Assembly (NCBI GenBank): GCA_902470895.1
Contig: CABRID010000064.1
Location: forward strand, 1-11,630
Length of the DNA stretch: 11,630 nucleotides
Source of the DNA: an uncultured Collinsella sp.
GTDB taxonomy: Bacteria; Actinomycetota; Coriobacteriia; Coriobacteriales; Coriobacteriaceae
Reading direction: 5' to 3'
A program made the translations under genes and the position numbers. Below the pieces are notes generated by a model, which did not search any database, was not told where the DNA came from, and worked only from the letters and a program-made list of their open reading frames with translations. Of the stretch, positions 1-6,841 are shown piece by piece. Position 1 is the stretch's first letter, and each line of letters starts with the position of its first letter.

Positions 1-55
1 CCCATGCGGACTCCAATCTGGACCGGACTCGGTCCAACTTTTTGTCCGCACCCCC
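1..55. repeat. Left copy of a perfect 55-nt terminal inverted repeat
   Basis: The first 55 nt are the exact reverse complement of the last 55 nt of the window (11576-11630). Identity stops after position 55, where the next base no longer pairs. The 55-mer folds on itself: an outer 7-bp stem (5-11 with 44-50) encloses an inner 7-bp stem (19-25 with 30-36, loop GACT). Read outward, it contains TGCGGACAAAAAGTTGGACC, which resembles the AAAAGTTGGAC-type termini of IS3/IS150-group insertion sequences (comparison from memory). No transposase reading frame lies in the window. The likeliest explanation is that the contig stops inside a multicopy element. Confidence 0.85.
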
Positions 56-94
56 AACCACCTCAAAGGGGACAGCGTCCCCTTTGAGGTGGTT
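56..94 (-). repeat. Perfect 18-bp palindrome overlapping the phosphoesterase stop codon
   Basis: Arm 56-73 (aaccacctcaaaggggac) and arm 77-94 are perfect reverse complements with a 3-nt loop (agc). The element starts at the base directly after the 55-nt terminal repeat, and its right arm overlaps the TAA stop (93-95) of the phosphoesterase gene. It could end that transcript. However, the minus-strand sequence after the stem is G-rich rather than U-rich, so it is not a textbook intrinsic terminator. Its AAAGGGGACAG core relates it to the hairpins at 2771-2810, 3818-3857 and 3873-3913. Confidence 0.8.
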
Positions 95-803
95 ACCAGG
101 GTGTTCTGGCGGTAGAGGATTCAATGGCCTCGTGGCGCTTGAGCTCGCGGCGCATGGTTTGCGAGTTGAGCCAGGCTGCCTGCCAGCTACGGATGGGGTA
201 GCGCGTCTGGTCGAGCTCAAACTGCGTATAGCCGCAGGCGTTGATGATCGTCGTTCCACACACATGCTGCCGCTCGCGCTGAAAATCGTAACCGTAGCTT
301 TGGTGTACATGCCCATGCACCATGTAGTCGGCTCCCCAGGACTCAAGCGCCGTGTTAAAGCACTCAAACCCTCGATGCGGTAGATCGTCCAGATCACCCA
401 TACCGGCGGCGGGCGCATGGGTAAGCAGAATGTCGCACCCGCCGACCATCCTAACCTTACGCGACAGCTTACGCATACGCTTGGACATCTCGCGTTCGGT
501 GTACATGTTGGCGCCGTCGCGATAACGCATGGACCCGCCAAGGCCCGCAATGCGAATCCCTCGGTACGTGTACACGCTGTCTTCTACGCAGATACATCCG
601 CCCGGTGCATGACGTGCGTAGCGGTCATCGTGATTGCCACGCACGTAGATGAGCGGTTTGTTGATGACCGTAACCAAAAACTCAAGATAGTCCGGGTCCA
701 GATCGCCGGCGGACAAAATCAGGTCGACGCCCTCAAAGCGTTCCTTGCGAAAGCACTCCCAAAGGCATCGTTCTTCGGTATCGGCTATGGCAAGGATTTT
801 CAT
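93..803 (-). CDS. Calcineurin-like metallophosphoesterase, DxE variant
   Basis: The 236-aa protein has the calcineurin-like phosphoesterase motifs in order: D8-T-E10 (the usual DxH with Glu for His), G33-D34, G56-N57-H58-D59, T128-H129 and G164-H165-V-H167. These normally form a two-metal centre that hydrolyses phosphomono- or phosphodiesters. There is no signal peptide, so it should be cytoplasmic. The ATG (801-803) overlaps the TGA of the upstream gene as ATGA, and no strong ribosome-binding site of its own is visible, so translation is probably coupled to the upstream ParB-like/BMP protein. The stop lies in a perfect hairpin. A family with Glu at this position and a GSMRY segment (90-94) is common in Firmicutes, to my recollection, but its substrate is unknown to me. 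The fold assignment is firm; the substrate is not. Confidence 0.9.
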   Translation of the reverse strand: MKILAIADTEERCLWECFRKERFEGVDLILSAGDLDPDYLEFLVTVINKPLIYVRGNHDDRYARHAPGGCICVEDSVYTYRGIRIAGLGGSMRYRDGANMYTEREMSKRMRKLSRKVRMVGGCDILLTHAPAAGMGDLDDLPHRGFECFNTALESWGADYMVHGHVHQSYGYDFQRERQHVCGTTIINACGYTQFELDQTRYPIRSWQAAWLNSQTMRRELKRHEAIESSTARTPW

Positions 804-2716
804 AGGGCAGGGACTTTCGGCTCATCGTCGAGCTGCGGAATGGTGCCTACCACGTTATCCGCCAGCCAATTCATCTCGACAATCTGCGTGCTCGGCAGCG
901 GAGGGAAGCCTTCGATCTGTACCACGCCGTTCTGACTGTGGAGCTCGCCGCCAAAGGGGTTGATGGATCCCTCGACAATGCCGTTGCGGAGCAACTGCAC
1001 GAGTTTGCGCGTCTGGTAGGGTAGGCCCGGAGCGTAACGGATGTCGATAACGCCGGAGCTCATGCCGTACCAGTAGTTGACGGCGCGCACTTGGTTGTCA
1101 TCGCTGGTCTCGTCCCACGTGCCGTGCAGAAGGCTGCGAACGATGAGCTCGTAGTAACGGCCCCAGTTCCATACCGGCATGGCGATGCCGGAAACCTTGC
1201 CATCGACCAGGCGGTGGAGTCCGTAGGCCGTAGGGTCTTCGAGCGACTTTGACATGTCAGCGCCGGTCATGACGCTCACGCCTTCGCGGCACATGGCCTC
1301 GGCAAGACCGCCGGCGGGCACATCGCCCCAGGTGAGGATAATTTGCGCGCGGGGGTCGAGCAGCGAGGCGCCGATGGCAAAGGCATTGATCTCGCTGAGC
1401 GCGCCGGATGCGAAGACCGACGCGTGGTAGCCGATGCGATGGTTGTCCGCCATGCTGGCGGCAAGGGCGCCCAGGAGGAACTTGGCCTCGTACATCTTGC
1501 CAAAGTACGAACGGACGCTTTGGTGGGGAAGGCCGATAGAGCAGTTAAGGAACCGAACCTGGGGATACTCAACGGCAGCTCTGAGCGTGTATTCCATCAG
1601 GCGGTGCGAGGTCGAGAAGATGACGTTGTCTCCATGTTTGACAGCCGTTTCCACGGCGGCGTAGAACACGTCCGGATCGTGACAGTCCTCGAACGCCTCG
1701 GTGCGCACGATGCCGTCAAAGTGCTCATCGAGATACTGACGCCCTTGGTCGTGCAGACTGTCCCAGCTCGACGCCGCACAGGGGAACTCATGGATAAAGG
1801 CGATACGCAGGGGGTTGGCCGCCGAATAGACAGTCTTGCCCATAAAGAAGTTGAGCACGCCAGAGGTGGACTTGGCGGGCGACTCCTCCTCATCGACGCT
1901 CGGCGCTTCGACAAGATCGACCTTGTCCTCGTCATTTTTGCCGGCAATGACCAGCTCGCGCCAAATCTTGCACAGGCGGTTTACGACGATATCCGTCGGC
2001 GTATCCAGCAGGCGGTCCTGGTTGTACACATTGAGGTAAACGAGCATGGCGTCGGCAGGCGTAATGTCCAGGTGGTCGCCGCCTGCGCGAAGGTAGGCGC
2101 GCTTAAAGAGCAGGAAGGTGTGGCGCAGGTAGTCGACCTTTTTCTGCGGCCATTTTTCGATAAGGTTCTGACCGAGCATCTTGGCGAGCGTCTCGTAGCT
2201 TCCCTCACGCGAGAACTCGATCTCGTATAGGGGGCAGACGCGCCAAAACGCGCAGAATTCACCGTACAGGCGGCTTTCGACGGAATCCCATGTGCCGGGG
2301 TAGAGACGGGTGACCCTGGCCGAAACCGTTGGAGCGTCCAAGAATTTGAGGACACTGACGCGTTTATTGCCTTCCTGGACATAGAACCGATGCATGAACT
2401 CGGTGACGATGATGGGGTCGCGATAGCCCTCGGTTACCTGGATGTCGTAGAGGTTGGACCACTTGCGGGCGAACTCGGTGTTAAACGGCAGCAGGGGCAT
2501 AAAGTTGCATGAAAAGGCGGACTGACGGCCCTTGGTGACAGTGCCGACGACCATTTCGATCGGAATATCCCGCAGGCCGACACTCACTCGCTGACCTAAG
2601 GGGAGCTGAGCAATCAAACTGTCGAGGTCCGTAAGGTATGGATGCTCGCTTTGGCTAATGGCGCGTCGACGTCCTTGCTCGCCGCGCTTGCGTGCTTGAC
2701 GATAGGCCTCTTCCAT
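800..2716 (-). CDS. Cytoplasmic ParB-like / BMP (PnrA-like) ligand-binding fusion protein
   Basis: The 638-aa protein has two parts. Residues about 35-130 carry a ParB/sulfiredoxin-like segment ending in the box E115-G-N-K-R119 followed by VSVLKFL, reminiscent of the ParB GERR motif. A helical linker (about 165-260) and an acidic stretch (262-278) follow. From about residue 302 to 620 there is a type 1 periplasmic-binding-protein fold of the basic membrane protein (BMP/PnrA) family, which normally binds nucleosides outside the cell. Here the N-terminus (MEEAYRQARKRGEQGRRR) is charged and lacks a signal peptide or lipobox, so the protein should stay in the cytoplasm. The start at 2716 is supported by AAGGGAGC at 2724-2730. 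The stop overlaps the phosphoesterase start by 4 nt. No BMP permease or ATPase lies nearby. The name 'ABC transporter substrate-binding protein' would mislead: I infer an intracellular sensor or scaffold. Domain calls come from reading the sequence. Confidence 0.8.
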   Translation of the reverse strand: MEEAYRQARKRGEQGRRRAISQSEHPYLTDLDSLIAQLPLGQRVSVGLRDIPIEMVVGTVTKGRQSAFSCNFMPLLPFNTEFARKWSNLYDIQVTEGYRDPIIVTEFMHRFYVQEGNKRVSVLKFLDAPTVSARVTRLYPGTWDSVESRLYGEFCAFWRVCPLYEIEFSREGSYETLAKMLGQNLIEKWPQKKVDYLRHTFLLFKRAYLRAGGDHLDITPADAMLVYLNVYNQDRLLDTPTDIVVNRLCKIWRELVIAGKNDEDKVDLVEAPSVDEEESPAKSTSGVLNFFMGKTVYSAANPLRIAFIHEFPCAASSWDSLHDQGRQYLDEHFDGIVRTEAFEDCHDPDVFYAAVETAVKHGDNVIFSTSHRLMEYTLRAAVEYPQVRFLNCSIGLPHQSVRSYFGKMYEAKFLLGALAASMADNHRIGYHASVFASGALSEINAFAIGASLLDPRAQIILTWGDVPAGGLAEAMCREGVSVMTGADMSKSLEDPTAYGLHRLVDGKVSGIAMPVWNWGRYYELIVRSLLHGTWDETSDDNQVRAVNYWYGMSSGVIDIRYAPGLPYQTRKLVQLLRNGIVEGSINPFGGELHSQNGVVQIEGFPPLPSTQIVEMNWLADNVVGTIPQLDDEPKVPAL

Positions 2717-2745
2717 GATGTTGCTCCCTTAGTCGTTTAAACAAC

Positions 2746-2774
2746 TACATAAACCATGGTACCACGAATGAAAA
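2746..2774 (-). promoter_or_regulatory. Weak candidate promoter for the ParB-like/BMP and phosphoesterase pair
   Basis: On the minus strand, TTTTCA (2769-2774) and TATGTA (2746-2751) are separated by 17 nt. Matches to the consensus boxes are only partial. The -35-like box overlaps the T-tract of the MscS terminator. An 8-nt palindrome GTTTAAAC (2735-2742) lies just downstream and could be a regulator site. The two-gene module needs a promoter somewhere in this 90-nt gap because a terminator precedes it. Confidence 0.3.
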
Positions 2775-2810
2775 CCACCACAAAGGTGCCTGTCCCTTTT
2801 TGGCGGGTTA
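2771..2810 (-). terminator. Terminator hairpin overlapping the MscS stop codon
   Basis: Read on the minus strand, an arm aacccgccaaaaaggg (immediately after the TA of the stop) pairs imperfectly with cctttgtggtggtt, followed by TTTT. The loop contains GGGACAGGCA. The TAA stop of the MscS gene (2808-2810) forms the foot of the stem. This should end MscS transcription before the ParB-like/BMP gene. Confidence 0.65.
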
Positions 2811-3575
2811 GGCGATGATGGGGGCGATGGCGCGGATGCAGGCGTCGGCTGCCGTGAAAGTAGTGCTGTCGTCGCTGACGATAAAGATGATCTTTCCTTT
2901 GATGCCAAAGTCGCCGATTTCGCTAAAGAGTACGTAGGGCTCCTTGTCAAAGCCCGAGATGGGAAGCACGGCGGCTTTGGTGGCGCTGGTCAGCTCGTCT
3001 GCCAGTGCGTCCAGTGAAGCCCACTTGGACGTGTCCTTGACCGCGACGGGCACGGCAACGCGCCCAAAGGGCATGAGGTGCACGAGCGTGTTCTTGGAGA
3101 TGTTGGAGTTGGGGACGATGATGGTCTGCCCACAGGCATCCTCAATCGTTGTATGGCGCCAAGTGATGTCTTGGACCACGCCGGATACGCCGCCGACCTC
3201 GATATTGTCGCCGGGCTTGATGATGCCCATAAAGGTCACCTGCATGCCGCCGATAAGGTTTGATAGCGTGTCCTGAAAGCCGAGCGAGATGGCGATGCCG
3301 CCGACGCCAAGGGCGGCGACGAGCGCGTTTGCGTTAATGCCAAAGCAGTTATCGAGGATAAAGCTGCCGCCAATCATCCAGATGACGGCGCGCGCGATGT
3401 TGATGAAGATACTCGATGCCGGAAGCGGGTTATCGTCTCGGTTAAGCAGATGGTTCAGGGTCTTGGATACGACCTTGGCGGCGACGGCGGTGCCTATCGC
3501 CAAGATGACGGCCCAGATGATGTTGTGGACCCACCGTTGCTCAAAGAAATGAAGAATCGGCTCAAACAATTCCAT
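2808..3575 (-). CDS. Small mechanosensitive channel, MscS family
   Basis: The 255-aa protein is an inner-membrane MscS-type channel that opens on membrane tension to release solutes during hypo-osmotic shock. Two hydrophobic segments (about residues 17-40 and 57-78) precede the pore-lining helix, which has the Gly/Ala-rich pattern ALGVGGIAISLGFQ and continues into LSNLIGGMQV. A beta domain follows with GDNIEVGGVSG and VPNS, both typical of the family. The length matches minimal MscS proteins (E. coli MscS is 286 aa). I chose the ATG at 3573-3575 because a perfect AGGAGG (3586-3591) lies 10 nt upstream. The earlier in-frame ATG at 3620 has no such site and would add residues across that Shine-Dalgarno sequence. 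The stop sits in a terminator hairpin. Confidence 0.9.
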   Translation of the reverse strand: MELFEPILHFFEQRWVHNIIWAVILAIGTAVAAKVVSKTLNHLLNRDDNPLPASSIFINIARAVIWMIGGSFILDNCFGINANALVAALGVGGIAISLGFQDTLSNLIGGMQVTFMGIIKPGDNIEVGGVSGVVQDITWRHTTIEDACGQTIIVPNSNISKNTLVHLMPFGRVAVPVAVKDTSKWASLDALADELTSATKAAVLPISGFDKEPYVLFSEIGDFGIKGKIIFIVSDDSTTFTAADACIRAIAPIIA

Positions 3576-3585
3576 GTAGGGAAAA

Positions 3586-3591
3586 CCTCCT
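3586..3591 (-). promoter_or_regulatory. Ribosome-binding site AGGAGG deciding the MscS start
   Basis: A perfect AGGAGG on the minus strand lies 10 nt before the ATG at 3575. It also overlaps the stop codon (3590-3592) of an upstream relic reading frame, an arrangement often seen in translationally coupled gene pairs. Confidence 0.75.
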
Positions 3592-3754
3592 AATAATCGT
3601 TCAACCATGATACCCACCAAGAAGCCCGTCCGATCACATCGGACGGGCCGATAACTTGAGATGGGGTGGCCGCGGTGGCGTAAGCTGGGGCGCCGGCGAG
3701 CACGCCGGCAAGGAGTGCGGCGGTCAAGGCGAGACGGGGAAGAGAGCTTCTCGT
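3590..3754 (-). pseudogene. Relic of a secreted-protein gene: signal peptide without a start codon
   Basis: On the minus strand a 54-codon frame opens with ACG (3752-3754) where a start would be expected. It is preceded by AAGGA about 7 nt upstream. Read as if it began with Met, the product starts RSSLPRLALTAALLAGV, continues LAGAPAYA, then TAATPSQVI. This is a textbook Sec signal peptide (basic n-region, Leu/Ala core, AxA cleavage site). Only about 28 further residues follow, they run through a perfect hairpin (3624-3648), and the frame ends at TAG within the MscS ribosome-binding site. The likely reading is a gene that lost its ATG and most of its mature region by internal deletion. A short peptide translated from a weak start cannot be excluded. 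No homologue is recognised. Confidence 0.4.
3624..3648 (-). terminator. Perfect 11-bp hairpin upstream of MscS
   Basis: Arm gcccgtccgat (3624-3634) and arm atcggacgggc (3638-3648) are perfect complements with a 3-nt loop. The minus-strand sequence after the stem is TTCTTGG, only modestly U-rich. It looks like the terminator of the decayed gene whose signal peptide lies just upstream. It would partly shield MscS from read-through. Confidence 0.5.
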
Positions 3755-3817
3755 GGCAGTTTCCTTAGTCCTTAACCAGTAGTTCCTGCTGACGCTGGAT
3801 TATCGACATAATATGCG

Positions 3818-3857
3818 AAAACCGCCGCAAGGGCCTCTGTCCCTTTGCGGCGGTTTT
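3818..3857. terminator. Bidirectional terminator-like hairpin
   Basis: AAAACCGCCGCAA (3818-3830) pairs perfectly with 3845-3857, and GGG (31-33 of that line) pairs with CCC (3841-3843) across a one-base bulge, closing a 7-nt loop. A4 on one side and T4 on the other make it able to act in both directions. The minus-strand loop side carries AAAGGGACAG, as in the neighbouring hairpin 15 nt away. Confidence 0.7.
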
Positions 3858-3872
3858 GGCGTTTGCGCAGAT

Positions 3873-3913
3873 AAAACCTACCAAAATAAACCTGTCCCTT
3901 TTTGGCAGGTTTT
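3873..3913 (-). terminator. Terminator hairpin overlapping the stop of the ABC ATPase gene
   Basis: On the minus strand aaaacctgccaaaa (3900-3913) pairs with ttttggtaggtttt (3873-3886), 14 bp with one G-U, and the last four bases form a T-tract. The stop TAA of the ATPase gene (3912-3914) is the foot of the stem. It probably ends the importer operon. The loop side contains AAAGGGACAGG. Confidence 0.75.
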
Positions 3914-4706
3914 AGCTTAGTAGCATGCGGTCGTTGGCGAGCTCGCCGCCCGAGACCTCCTCGAACTTCTGCAGCAGGTCGGCCACGGTGAGCGACTTCT
4001 TCTCGTCGCCGGCCACGTCGTAGATCACATGGCCCTCGTGCATCATGATCAGACGGTTGCCCAGACGGATGGCGTCGTTCATGTTGTGCGTGACCATGAG
4101 CGTGGTCAGGTGGTTCTCGTCGACGATCTCCTCGGTCAGGTTGAGCACCTTAGAGGCCGTCTTGGGGTCGAGGGCCGCGGTGTGCTCGTCGAGCAGCAGC
4201 AGGCGCGGCCTGGTGAGCGTGGCCATCAGCAGGGTGAGTGCCTGGCGCTGGCCGCCCGAGAGCAGGCCGACCTTGGCGTTGAGACGCGTGTCCAGACCAA
4301 GGTCCAGGCGCTTGAGCAGCTCAACGTACTCATCTTTCTCGGCCTTGGTGACGCCCCACGAAAGGCCGCGACGCTGGCCGCGACGCTTGGCGAGGGCCAG
4401 GTTCTCGGCGATCTGCATGTCGGCAGCGGTACCGCGCATGGGGTCCTGAAACACGCGGCCCAGGTACTTGGCGCGCTGCGACTCGCTCAGGCGCGAGATG
4501 TCGGTGCCGTCGAGCTCAATAACGCCCGAATCGAGCGGGTACACGCCGGCGATCATGTTGAGCAGCGTGGACTTGCCGGCGCCGTTGCCGCCGATCACGG
4601 TTACAAAGTCGCCGTCATTCAGGGTGAGGTCGACGCCGGTGAGCGCGCGCTTCTCGGTGACGGTGCCCTTGTTAAAGGTCTTCTTGACGTGCGAGAGCTT
4701 AAGCAT
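3912..4706 (-). CDS. ABC importer ATPase, TrpZ-like
   Basis: The 264-aa cytoplasmic ATPase has Walker A GGNGAGKST (39-47), Q-loop Gln87, signature LSGGQ (149-153), Walker B LLLLDE (169-174, catalytic Glu174), D-loop Asp180 and switch His207. It should power the permease encoded just upstream. Subfamily resemblance (COG1101-like) and the partners suggest import of an aromatic amino acid or a similar small solute; the substrate is inferred. The ATG at 4704-4706 was chosen because the protein then starts MLKLSHVKKTF, as expected for the family, with AGGGGG about 10 nt upstream. An in-frame ATG at 4715 directly abuts that purine run. The gene overlaps the permease by 8 nt, indicating translational coupling. 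The stop is in a terminator. Confidence 0.9.
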   Translation of the reverse strand: MLKLSHVKKTFNKGTVTEKRALTGVDLTLNDGDFVTVIGGNGAGKSTLLNMIAGVYPLDSGVIELDGTDISRLSESQRAKYLGRVFQDPMRGTAADMQIAENLALAKRRGQRRGLSWGVTKAEKDEYVELLKRLDLGLDTRLNAKVGLLSGGQRQALTLLMATLTRPRLLLLDEHTAALDPKTASKVLNLTEEIVDENHLTTLMVTHNMNDAIRLGNRLIMMHEGHVIYDVAGDEKKSLTVADLLQKFEEVSGGELANDRMLLS

Positions 4707-5622
4707 CTGCCTCATCCCCCTTCGTGTAGGAGCTGCGGAGCTTATAGCGCTCCCAAACCACGGGCACGCACAGGGCCACAGCGACAATCACGGCGGAGAG
4801 CAGCTTCATGTCGTTGGCGTCCATACCCAACTGCAGCACGATGGCGCGGATAAGGAAGTACACCACGGAGCCAAAGACGGCGGAGGCAAGACGGACGCTA
4901 AACTGCGTGAGGCCGCCGGGCAGCAGACGGCCGAGCACCTCACCGATAACAATGGCGGCAAGACCGATAACGATGGCACCGGTGCCCATACCAATGTCGG
5001 CATACTTTTGGCTCTGGCAGATGAGCGCGCCCGAAAGGCCGATGAGGGCGTTGGAGAGCACAAGGGCGATCATCTTGGTGGAGTTGGTGTTGACGCCCAG
5101 GGCGCGGATCATGTACTCGTTGTTGCCGGTGGCGCGCAGCGCCGAGCCAATCTCGGTGCCAAAGAACCAATACAGGATGGCAACGATAGCCACGGCGAGC
5201 AGGATGCCCAAGATGATGGCAACGGTGGACTGCGGCAGGCCGGTCATATTGCTGACGGCCGAAAACACGGTGCCCTTGGCAAGAATGGGCGTATTGGACT
5301 TGCCCATGATGCGCAGGTTGATGGACCACAGGCTGATCTGGGTGAGGATTCCGGCGAGGATCGCGGGAATCTCGAAGACGGTGGTCAAAATGCCCGTGAC
5401 GGCACCCGCGATGGCGCCGGCGCACATACCGGCCAGCACGGCGAGCAGCGGGTCGACGTTGTTATTGACGATGAGCACAGCGCAGACGCAGCCGCCGAGG
5501 GCAAAGCTGCCGTCGCAGGTCATATCGGGAATGTCGAGCAGGCGGAACGTGATAAACACGCCAAGCACCATAATGCCCCAGAGGACGCCCTGCGAAACGG
5601 CGCCCTGCAATGCAATGAGCAT
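4699..5622 (-). CDS. ABC importer permease, TrpY-like
   Basis: The 307-aa inner-membrane protein is largely hydrophobic, with roughly eight to nine membrane spans by eye. It has the branched-chain-permease-like features of COG4120, including LDIPDMTCDGSFALGG near residues 29-44, a segment I associate with this family. It would form the channel for the solute delivered by the lipoprotein encoded upstream. The ATG at 5620-5622 has a perfect AGGAGG (5631-5636) 8 nt before it. A gap of about 200 nt with a terminator-like hairpin separates it from the lipoprotein gene. Its 3' end overlaps the ATPase gene. The C-terminus (YTKGDEADA) is charged and cytoplasmic. Confidence 0.9.
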   Translation of the reverse strand: MLIALQGAVSQGVLWGIMVLGVFITFRLLDIPDMTCDGSFALGGCVCAVLIVNNNVDPLLAVLAGMCAGAIAGAVTGILTTVFEIPAILAGILTQISLWSINLRIMGKSNTPILAKGTVFSAVSNMTGLPQSTVAIILGILLAVAIVAILYWFFGTEIGSALRATGNNEYMIRALGVNTNSTKMIALVLSNALIGLSGALICQSQKYADIGMGTGAIVIGLAAIVIGEVLGRLLPGGLTQFSVRLASAVFGSVVYFLIRAIVLQLGMDANDMKLLSAVIVAVALCVPVVWERYKLRSSYTKGDEADA

Positions 5623-5724
5623 GCTTCATACCTCCTAGGATAGGGTGGACACGTGATTCACCATAATAGCGGTAACAATGCATAGAAGAGCTGCGGACAG
5701 ACGTTTTGTTTTACCTGAAACAAG

Positions 5725-5758
5725 CAGGGCGGACGCCGGTCTACAGCGCCCGCCCCTG
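5725..5758 (-). terminator. Intercistronic terminator-like hairpin between lipoprotein and permease genes
   Basis: On the minus strand caggggcgggcgc pairs with gcgtccgccctg (12 bp, one bulged G, loop about 9 nt), followed by gcTTGTTT. This probably causes partial termination or protects the 3' end of the lipoprotein message. The binding protein would then be made in excess over the membrane subunits, as is common in ABC import operons. Confidence 0.6.
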
Positions 5759-5825
5759 TGGCTCAGATATTGAATAACGCGGCTAAAGCGCGAGCACGGG
5801 CTCTAGACGCATGCCGCGTATAGCA

Positions 5826-6806
5826 TTACGCGTCCAGAGCGGAAAGGTCGATGCCCAGGGCCTCGGCCATCTCGTCGTTCTTGACGACGACCAGGTCTTT
5901 GCTCGAGAGGTGCTTGATCGGCATGTCTTCGGGCTTGGCCTCGCCCTTCAGGATCTTGACGGCCATCTCGCCCGCGGCGTAGCCCAGGTCCTCATAGTTG
6001 ATGGAGAGGGTGAACAGGCCGCCGGCCATGCACATGCCCTCCTCGCCAGTCACGAAGGGAAGCTTGTTCTCCTTGCAGATCTGGCCGACCTGCGAGGCGC
6101 CCGCGGCGATGGTGTTGTCGGTGGGGGAGTACAGCGCGTTGACCTTGCCCACGGCAGACTCGACGACGGACTGAATCTCGTTGGAGCTCGAGACGGTGAA
6201 GTCAGTGTACTCGAGGCCCAGCTTGTCGAGCTCCTTCTTGGCGGCCTTGATCTGGACGTCGGAGTTGGACTCGGCGGTGCAGTAGAGCAGGCCGACCTTT
6301 TTAACGTCGGGCAGGACCTTCTGCATCATCTCGAGCTGCTCGGCGACCGGGGTGAGGTCGGAAGCGCCCGTGACGTTGGTGCCGGGCTTGTCGTTGTCCT
6401 GGACCAGGCCGGAGGCGGCGTAGTCGGTGATGGCGCAGCCCACGATGGGGATATCGGCCGTGGCGCCGGCGGCAGCCTGCGCGGCGGGCGTGGCGATGGC
6501 ATAAATCAGGTTGACGTTGTCGCCCACAAACTTGTCGGCAATGGACTTACACGTGGACTGGTCGTTCTGGGCGTTCTTCTGGTCGATCTTGACCTTAAGG
6601 CCGCTCTTCTTGATGGCCTTGACGAAGCCGTCGTTGGCGGCATCGAGCGCGGAGTGCTCGGTGAGCTGCAGAACGCCGATGGTGTAGTCGGAACCGGCGG
6701 CAGCAGAGCCGGAACCAGAGTTGCCGCCGCATCCGGCGAGCGGGGCGAGCGCGAGCAGGCCGGCGGAGACCAGAAGGCTCCTGCGGCTGATGGTGATGTC
6801 CTTCAT
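5826..6806 (-). CDS. ABC importer substrate-binding lipoprotein, TrpX-like
   Basis: The 326-aa protein is the extracytoplasmic binding component of the importer. It starts MKDITISRRSLLVSAGLL and has a lipobox L23-A-G-C26, so it should be lipid-anchored at Cys26. The SRRSLL segment resembles a Tat motif, so export may be by Tat rather than Sec. A Gly/Ser linker precedes the mature domain. The segment IGVLQLTEHSALDAANDGF (about 43-60) is typical of the ABC_sub_bind (PF04392, COG2984) family, which includes pneumococcal TrpX for tryptophan. Substrates vary in the family, so aromatic amino-acid uptake is inference. The ATG at 6804-6806 was chosen because the signal peptide follows it directly and GGGGG lies about 9 nt upstream. 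A longer in-frame start at 6854 would lie between the promoter and this site. Confidence 0.9.
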   Translation of the reverse strand: MKDITISRRSLLVSAGLLALAPLAGCGGNSGSGSAAAGSDYTIGVLQLTEHSALDAANDGFVKAIKKSGLKVKIDQKNAQNDQSTCKSIADKFVGDNVNLIYAIATPAAQAAAGATADIPIVGCAITDYAASGLVQDNDKPGTNVTGASDLTPVAEQLEMMQKVLPDVKKVGLLYCTAESNSDVQIKAAKKELDKLGLEYTDFTVSSSNEIQSVVESAVGKVNALYSPTDNTIAAGASQVGQICKENKLPFVTGEEGMCMAGGLFTLSINYEDLGYAAGEMAVKILKGEAKPEDMPIKHLSSKDLVVVKNDEMAEALGIDLSALDA

Positions 6807-6841
6807 ATCATTACCCCCAGTATAAAAATGGCTGGAAACAC

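Noticed and set aside
1343..2230. 295-codon plus-strand frame opposite the ParB-like/BMP gene
   Set aside because: Antisense to a long coherent two-domain protein and without recognisable motifs.
4468..5643. 391-codon plus-strand frame opposite the importer permease and ATPase
   Set aside because: The product is an improbable Gly/Asp/His/Ala-rich string, is antisense to well-supported genes and has no ribosome-binding site of note.
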